Positions 25,474 to 29,328 of a stretch of DNA of 29,328 bases are shown in pieces. The notes beneath the pieces were generated by a model. The model saw nothing but the letters and a program-made list of their open reading frames with translations, was not told the DNA's origin and did no database searches. The position numbers and the translations under genes are program-made. This DNA comes from a virus. The stretch spans positions 1-29,328 of IMG/VR virus record IMGVR_UViG_3300022205_000009; one strand, written 5' to 3'. The stretch's first letter is position 1. Every line of letters begins with the position of its first letter.

Positions 25474-26330
25474 GTCGGTTTCCTTTCATAAACATATTTC
25501 AGCCGATAGGTATCTACAATCTGCCCTCCCTTGCACACCACAACATGACCTCCCACATGGGGGGTTTCTACCGTTGGGTCAATCCGATAAATAAAATCAT
25601 TGGTTAGTTGCCATGATGGGACTGCAATCACATACGGCAATTCATCGGAAATGGTATGCCCGGAATAATGGAAATGGCCTCTCGATATGACATCCGGAAC
25701 GATCTGTTTATTCTTTACCCGCTTCAAAATAATCTCATTCTTTAGCGAGTTCAACCCGTTGAAGTCAGTCCACTTTGTTCTGTTGCGGCCATGATGCGCA
25801 ATCTCAAAACGCACGCCAGACAACAAAAACTCGGCATACCAGTGTGAATACTGCTCATGTTCTTTTGCGGGGACTGAGATGCCCTTAAAAAGCGTTCTGC
25901 GGGTACGTGGGTCAACGAGGTCGCCATACTCAGCGGCTATTCTTTCGTCAATCCCGCCAGCCTCCCCGATGTGGGCTTTAGTTCCTCTAACTGTATGCAT
26001 TGAATCAACCATCTGCGTTAGAGGTTCAAAGAGTTTTATTGCATTAGATACTATTATTTGAGGGTCTTTTGTCCAGAATTCGGCTGACCTGTGTTTGTAA
26101 TCTATGTCCCCCATGTCCCCCAGAAGCGAAAGGTGGGTATGTTTGGGCTTCCACTTTTTGATTATTGCTTCAACGTCTGGAAGAAAATACTCACTCCATG
26201 CCTTGAACAACCATCTCTGATCCTCATTAGGCTTGTAGTCTAAGCCTGAATCAGGGTACATGATAGCTGTCTTATGGCCTATGTGTGTATCAGAAACTTG
26301 AATCTCAATCGAAACCTTTTCATCGTTCAT
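25458..26330 (-). CDS. Metallophosphoesterase
   Basis: 290 aa. Motifs in order: IQVSDTHIGHKT (D-x-H), LSLLGDMGDID (GD), VRGTKAHIGEAGG, EIAHHGRNR (first His), VISRGHFHYSGH (G-H-x-H). These place two metal ions in a calcineurin-like phosphoesterase; phage members hydrolyse nucleic-acid ends or cyclic phosphates. Start at 26330 after AGAAGGAACT; eight upstream codons to 26354 are possible. Near its C-terminus ETPHVGGH is encoded by a palindrome copy, in the opposite orientation to the others. Confidence 0.86.
   Translation of the reverse strand: MNDEKVSIEIQVSDTHIGHKTAIMYPDSGLDYKPNEDQRWLFKAWSEYFLPDVEAIIKKWKPKHTHLSLLGDMGDIDYKHRSAEFWTKDPQIIVSNAIKLFEPLTQMVDSMHTVRGTKAHIGEAGGIDERIAAEYGDLVDPRTRRTLFKGISVPAKEHEQYSHWYAEFLLSGVRFEIAHHGRNRTKWTDFNGLNSLKNEIILKRVKNKQIVPDVISRGHFHYSGHTISDELPYVIAVPSWQLTNDFIYRIDPTVETPHVGGHVVVCKGGQIVDTYRLKYVYERKPTWSPK
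25549..25564 (-). repeat. Palindrome, copy 11 (reversed orientation)
   Basis: Plus-strand CCTCCCACATGGGGGG, near the 3' end of the metallophosphoesterase gene. Relative to transcription its centre is CATGTG rather than CACATG, and no start codon follows closely (next gene start is 76 bases away). Confidence 0.82.
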
Positions 26331-26354
26331 AGTTCCTTCTTTTCTAGTTGACAA

Positions 26355-26451
26355 AGTTTGGGGGCGGTGTTACCCGCCCCCTGAAAGGAGGTCTCTCTTG
26401 CGAGAGTTAAAATGGTAAGGGGATGAATGACCCTTACGCGTATAAGGTCAT
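26355..26451. other. Intergenic stretch with three hairpins
   Basis: Between the holin-like and metallophosphoesterase genes: GGGGGCGG 26360-26367/CCGCCCCC 26374-26381; CTCTC 26393-26397/GAGAG 26402-26406; ATGACC 26427-26432/GGTCAT 26446-26451 (extended with a bulge). None has a good T-run on the minus strand. It may protect mRNA ends, weaken read-through from the lysis genes, or set the level of the downstream phosphoesterase. Confidence 0.55.
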
Positions 26452-26760
26452 TTACCCTTGGATGTATTTGCGGTAAATCAATCTGGCGTATTCGTCAATG
26501 AACAAATACAGGGCAATCAAGTTGGACAGGTTTAGTTCAAGCCCGGCAAAGTCTACTTCTCCCGAAACATACAGGGCAAGCCCGGCAAGAATAAAACTTC
26601 CAACACGTACAAGCGTGCGCGCATCTTCGTCTTCCCATCCAAAATATTTCTTGATCTTCTGGAAAAGAAATGGGGCAGTTGGCACGCCTAAGCCTGCAAG
26701 TAACGCAAGCGCATAACCCAAAAGCTGTTCCGCTGTAAGTCCTGCAAAAAAATCTAACAT
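26452..26760 (-). CDS. Holin-like membrane protein
   Basis: 102 aa with three hydrophobic segments (LLGYALALLAGLGVPTAPFL; LVRVGSFILAGLALYVSG; LSNLIALYLFIDEYARL) and charged connectors. It is the last of a run of genes after the lysin. Size, membrane segments and position fit a holin, which would release the lysin to the cell wall. No specific holin family is recognised. Confidence 0.6.
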   Translation of the reverse strand: MLDFFAGLTAEQLLGYALALLAGLGVPTAPFLFQKIKKYFGWEDEDARTLVRVGSFILAGLALYVSGEVDFAGLELNLSNLIALYLFIDEYARLIYRKYIQG

Positions 26761-26804
26761 GTTATTACTCCTTTATTGGTAAGTACGGGTAAACTAGCTT
26801 TCAT
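26754..26804 (-). CDS. 16-codon leader ORF before the holin-like gene
   Basis: ATG 26804 follows GAGAAAGGAGTAAT, the same ribosome binding site cassette used by its two upstream neighbours. It encodes MKASLPVLTNKGVITC, and its stop overlaps the holin ATG. The second half encodes an AAAGGAG that serves the holin start. Either a remnant of a lost gene or a coupling leader. Confidence 0.3.
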   Translation of the reverse strand: MKASLPVLTNKGVITC

Positions 26805-26805
26805 A

Positions 26806-27024
26806 TTACTCCTTTCTCACAAAACTCTGGCAAGCAAGAACCGGAAGGATAACGTCCGACGCCAAACAAACCGCAAAAGTCAAATTGGCAATGCGGCAGT
26901 TTTCCTCCGGCAGCCCTGGGGAGTAATGAGCGCAGGACGGACACAAACTAATGTCTTTGTGTTTGCCAAGATACTTTTCCTTTGCCCATTTGATAGTCCC
27001 GTAATGCTCGAAATAAGTGAACAT
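26806..27024 (-). CDS. Hypothetical 72-aa cysteine protein in lysis operon
   Basis: Start at 27024 after GAGAAAGGAGTAAT. MFTYFEHYGTIKWAKEKYLG, then LCPSCAHYSPGLPEENCRIA, FAVCLAS and VLACQSFV: CxxC plus three more cysteines, likely a metal-binding or disulfide-rich protein. No family name can be given. Confidence 0.58.
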   Translation of the reverse strand: MFTYFEHYGTIKWAKEKYLGKHKDISLCPSCAHYSPGLPEENCRIANLTFAVCLASDVILPVLACQSFVRKE

Positions 27025-27037
27025 ATTACTCCTTTCT

Positions 27038-27238
27038 CTACTTCCCGCAATGCTTGCACGGGACATGCGTTTGATTGTCGGTGGTCGATGGCTTTGTTAT
27101 TTGGGCCATCCTCTCGGCAAGTTTGTCATAATCAATCGGCTCGTAGGGTCTATATGGTTCATATTGGGGCCAAGGCCATTGATTTTCACGGTCAAGTATT
27201 TTTTCAAGGGTGTTTATTGGCTGTGGATAGTACCACAT
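27038..27238 (-). CDS. Hypothetical 66-aa Pro/Tyr-rich protein
   Basis: Start at 27238 after GAGAAAGGAGTAAAG. MWYYPQPINTLEKILDRENQ, then PWPQYEPYRPYEPIDYDKLA, ending THVPCKHCGK. Proline/tyrosine-rich linker and a terminal CxxC. Shares its ribosome binding site cassette with neighbours. Function unknown. Confidence 0.52.
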   Translation of the reverse strand: MWYYPQPINTLEKILDRENQWPWPQYEPYRPYEPIDYDKLAERMAQITKPSTTDNQTHVPCKHCGK

Positions 27239-27252
27239 CTTTACTCCTTTCT

Positions 27253-27513
27253 CTACTTGAATATCGCCAACACTCCCGCAATTACCATTCCAATGGTCGA
27301 ATCGGCGGCATTCCATTTGCGAGTAGAGTCTACCTTGGTATCTAACTTCTCGATGTTCTTGGTGTTGGTTTGCACCTGATTAGAGATAGCCGATAGCTCT
27401 TCTCGAACCTTGGAGATTGCGTCTCCATTCTTTGTGATAGCTGATACTATTCTATCCTCAAAGCGGTCAAACCGTGCATGTAATTCTTTGTTGGTGACTC
27501 TACTATCTACCAT
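27253..27513 (-). CDS. XhlA-like membrane-anchored coiled coil
   Basis: 86 aa. ELHARFDRFEDRIVSAITKN and ELSAISNQVQTNTKNIEKLD form a long coiled coil; the C-terminus ADSTIGMVIAGVLAIFK is one membrane helix. This is the layout of haemolysin XhlA-type proteins that assist holin/lysin systems of Gram-positive phages, and it lies directly after the lysin gene. Confidence 0.65.
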   Translation of the reverse strand: MVDSRVTNKELHARFDRFEDRIVSAITKNGDAISKVREELSAISNQVQTNTKNIEKLDTKVDSTRKWNAADSTIGMVIAGVLAIFK

Positions 27514-27527
27514 AATTCTACCTCATA

Positions 27528-28376
27528 TTAGTTGTTTATGCAAGCGAGAATACGCTCTCTTTCGGACTCTCTGCCTGCCTCGAAACCTTTCATAAACCAA
27601 TCTTTGCCCTCGTCCGGATCGTCCGGCCCTTTCACTGGCCGAGCAAATCCCCGGAGCATCGGGATAACATCATCGGGATGGTAGTCAACAATATTTCCGT
27701 CTACGCCAATAGGTTTGTCATTCCCATCAAACACACCGGGAATCTCCATTCTGTCAGTGAACTGGTGTGCCCAGTGTTTTGCAAACGGCTTTATACCCAG
27801 CGGAGGCCCGCCATATCTAGCCTCCCAAACGCCATCAATCAATCCCTCTGCCCCATTGCGCATCCATGTAGGCCCGCCCCAGCCATTGGTAATGTTCACC
27901 ATCTTGAAGTGATCCCAGCTCCCCTTGCTTGTGTAAAGCAGGGAGAACTTGTCCCGCTCATCTTTCAGGCGGGTCAACGCTTTCTTTAGTGCTAATTGTT
28001 CATTGCCAACACAAGGATTATAGGGTCTTTTGGGATCTCCGTTGTAATGGAACGGGTTCTCAAAGTCCCACGCATCAATTGAGATGTCATCGCCATACTG
28101 CTTTGTATTCTCGATGTAAAATTCAGCCTGGGAAACAGGGTCTATCAGCTTACCGCCTACAAGCGTACGGTGAAAGTGGAAGAATCCTAAGACTCTCCCA
28201 CTCTCCAGAACGCCGTCAGCGTGTTCTTCTAGCCTGTCATCCCTGTACCAAGTACCCTCGGTCGCCTTGACAATGACGATCTCTACCTCTCTAGGAAGTA
28301 GAGAATAATCGACTTTCCGGTAATGGGAAACGTCAATCATCAATGTCTTGTCCGCAGGAATAACAAAATTACTCAT
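27528..28376 (-). CDS. Endolysin, GH25 muramidase
   Basis: 282 aa. LMIDVSHYRKVDYSLL, VIVKATEGTWYRDDR, GFFHFHRTLVGG, IDAWDFENPFHY and SLLYTSKGSWDHF follow the GH25 lysozyme barrel; Asp in DVS and the D-x-E of AWDFE are the expected catalytic site. It cuts the sugar backbone of peptidoglycan. There is no signal peptide, so a holin is needed. Start at 28376 overlaps the previous stop and uses the palindrome's GGGAGAAAGCGAGGA as ribosome binding region. The C-terminal 40 residues are a charged tail, not a known wall-binding domain. Confidence 0.88.
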   Translation of the reverse strand: MSNFVIPADKTLMIDVSHYRKVDYSLLPREVEIVIVKATEGTWYRDDRLEEHADGVLESGRVLGFFHFHRTLVGGKLIDPVSQAEFYIENTKQYGDDISIDAWDFENPFHYNGDPKRPYNPCVGNEQLALKKALTRLKDERDKFSLLYTSKGSWDHFKMVNITNGWGGPTWMRNGAEGLIDGVWEARYGGPPLGIKPFAKHWAHQFTDRMEIPGVFDGNDKPIGVDGNIVDYHPDDVIPMLRGFARPVKGPDDPDEGKDWFMKGFEAGRESERERILACINN

Positions 28377-28530
28377 CCGCTTCCTCGCTTTCTCCCACGT
28401 GGGGGGAACTTTCCAGCATTGCCCTGGCTTCATTTACAACGCCCCAGAAGAATAAATCATCCCTCTCGTTTGCGCCTTTCAGCTTGGAGAAATACTGGAT
28501 TATTAGGTTTAGCTGTTCTTGTGTAAACAT
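28369..28530 (-). CDS. Hypothetical 53-aa protein before lysin
   Basis: Start at 28530 after GAAAGGAAAG. MFTQEQLNLIIQYFSKLKGA, then a helical part, ending ESSPHVGESEEADE, where PHVGE comes from the palindrome at 28391-28406. Function unknown. Confidence 0.52.
   Translation of the reverse strand: MFTQEQLNLIIQYFSKLKGANERDDLFFWGVVNEARAMLESSPHVGESEEADE
28391..28406 (-). repeat. 16-bp palindrome, copy 12
   Basis: Minus-strand CCCCCCACGTGGGAGA at the end of 28369-28530, 14 bases before the lysin ATG. Confidence 0.9.
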
Positions 28531-28543
28531 TACTTTCCTTTCA

Positions 28544-29328
28544 CTAGTTTGTAGCATTTGAGATTAAGTTCCAGTTAGTACCATCATATACCAGTATAAC
28601 TGTATCACCATTGTTACCTATTAGAACTCGATTGGAACCGCAGTTGATATTGCCAGTGCCATCCACCATCGTTATTGTATCTCCGGCTCCAGCCTGAAAG
28701 ACAACAATATCTCCTGCACCAACACCACCATTTATCTGATTAAAAGCGCCAGTAGTTCCCGCGTTTGGATTCAGCGTACAAAAAGATTTTGTGATGGTTA
28801 TAGCCGCTCCGGCTATTGTCAAATTCTCTGCCGTGCCTAAACTAAACAGTGCATCAACTTTTACAAGGTCAAATGCAGCATCAACAAACAGGGCGTGTGT
28901 TTTTGTATCCGATTCTACGCGGAAGTCAATGTCATTCCCGCCTTCATTAAAAACAATTTTATCGGTTGTCCCGTTTTCTGTTAGTGTAAAAAACTCTACA
29001 CTAGAACCAAGTGATGTCTTGATTATATTCACACCGCTATTTGTGCTATAGTCTGTCAATGCTGACTCGGTTGTCTGACCAAGAGCGCCGACCTCAAGCC
29101 TCGAATTCGCAAAATCCTCATTCCTGTTTGCTATTAATTTCGCTTGCACATTTGGATTGGTGAATGCATTTAGTATAAGAGCCTCATCGGTTCCACTGCT
29201 TATCCATCTAAATGACTTTGCACCGGATACTCCGCTGGACGTTGAATCAACTACCAGACCATCTGCATCCGCCACGCCAGCCCCAGCACCCCATGTAAAC
29301 TGTCCCGATGTGTTAAAGCCAACCTGTA
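28544..29328 (-). CDS. Tail fibre / receptor-binding protein, 5' end outside window
   Basis: The frame is open to the right edge (QVGFNTSGQFTWGAGAGVAD ... ), so at least 260 C-terminal residues are present. Low-complexity Gly/Thr/Asn-rich beta repeats: FNEGGNDIDFRVESDTKTHA, LFSLGTAENLTIAGAAITIT, GAGDTITMVDGTGNINCGSN, ending VILVYDGTNWNLISNATN. This is the usual C-terminal architecture of phage tail fibres or appendages that bind the host surface. Its gene precedes the lysis genes on the same strand. Confidence 0.72.
   Translation of the reverse strand, partial: QVGFNTSGQFTWGAGAGVADADGLVVDSTSSGVSGAKSFRWISSGTDEALILNAFTNPNVQAKLIANRNEDFANSRLEVGALGQTTESALTDYSTNSGVNIIKTSLGSSVEFFTLTENGTTDKIVFNEGGNDIDFRVESDTKTHALFVDAAFDLVKVDALFSLGTAENLTIAGAAITITKSFCTLNPNAGTTGAFNQINGGVGAGDIVVFQAGAGDTITMVDGTGNINCGSNRVLIGNNGDTVILVYDGTNWNLISNATN

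Noticed and set aside
25960-25982. Near match to the palindrome (CCTCCCCGATGTGGGCTTT)
   Set aside because: It encodes RGTKAHIGEAGG, a conserved metallophosphoesterase motif, and lacks the symmetric GGGRGA arm.
7232-28406. CRISPR array or rho-independent terminators as explanation of the palindrome
   Set aside because: Spacing is irregular (hundreds to thousands of bases), no spacers, and no T-run follows any copy; most are followed by a start codon instead.

Overview
This window is part of a tailed double-stranded DNA phage or prophage. Genes are packed head to tail with 4-20 base overlaps. Packaging and head genes (small and large terminase, Mu gp29-type portal, Mu F-type minor head protein), a replication block (SSB, primase, DnaB-type ATPase, replication HTH protein), a GH25 lysin with holin-like genes, and the end of a tail-fibre gene are all recognisable. 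The visible promoters are ordinary bacterial sigma-70 type. The host cannot be named from the sequence. The window is open at both ends: a gene runs off the left edge and the tail-fibre gene runs off the right edge.

Layout. (1) 1-1522, plus strand: end of a sigma-factor-like gene, small unknown genes (one broken by an in-frame TGA) and a ribbon-helix-helix protein. (2) 1479-7397, minus strand: the Mu-ordered packaging/head module, read from a near-consensus promoter at 7434-7462. It stops after the gpG/gp10-like gene and a Com-like zinc finger, so the protease, scaffold and major capsid genes expected next are absent. (3) 7449-15788, minus strand: about 30 small early/accessory genes read from a promoter at 15814-15842. 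They include SSB, a LexA-type winged helix, an HD-domain protein, an HNH nuclease, many small zinc-ribbon and membrane proteins, and visible tandem duplications. (4) 15814-15888: back-to-back promoters with a 12-bp palindrome between their -35 boxes, a probable control point. (5) 15907-24104, plus strand: structured leader, noncoding structured stretch, RNA ligase with its own promoter and structured leader, primase, replication protein, helicase, four tandem Cys-rich paralogues, VRR-type nuclease, PAPS-reductase-like protein and zinc-ribbon proteins. (6) 24084-25096, plus strand: two RNA-like units, each with a TTGACA-N17 promoter and a terminator, flanking a small HNH gene. The second is about 560 nt, contains no plausible gene, and can form many helices including a tRNA-like closed domain. 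(7) 25204-29328, minus strand: tail fibre, GH25 lysin, XhlA-like and holin-like proteins, then a metallophosphoesterase and a small HTH-like protein.

Two signals stand out. First, a 16-bp palindrome (TCYCCCAYRTGGGRGA) occurs 12 times between 7.2 and 28.4 kb, in genes of both strands and not in the terminase-portal-head genes. It usually sits a few bases before a start codon, so that its right arm (GGGAGA) is the likely ribosome binding site. Second, the large noncoding RNA locus at 24537-25096 resembles, in size, setting and complexity, the ornate phage RNAs of the GOLLD/ROOL kind. The same genome also encodes an RNA ligase and has three other structured leaders or noncoding stretches.
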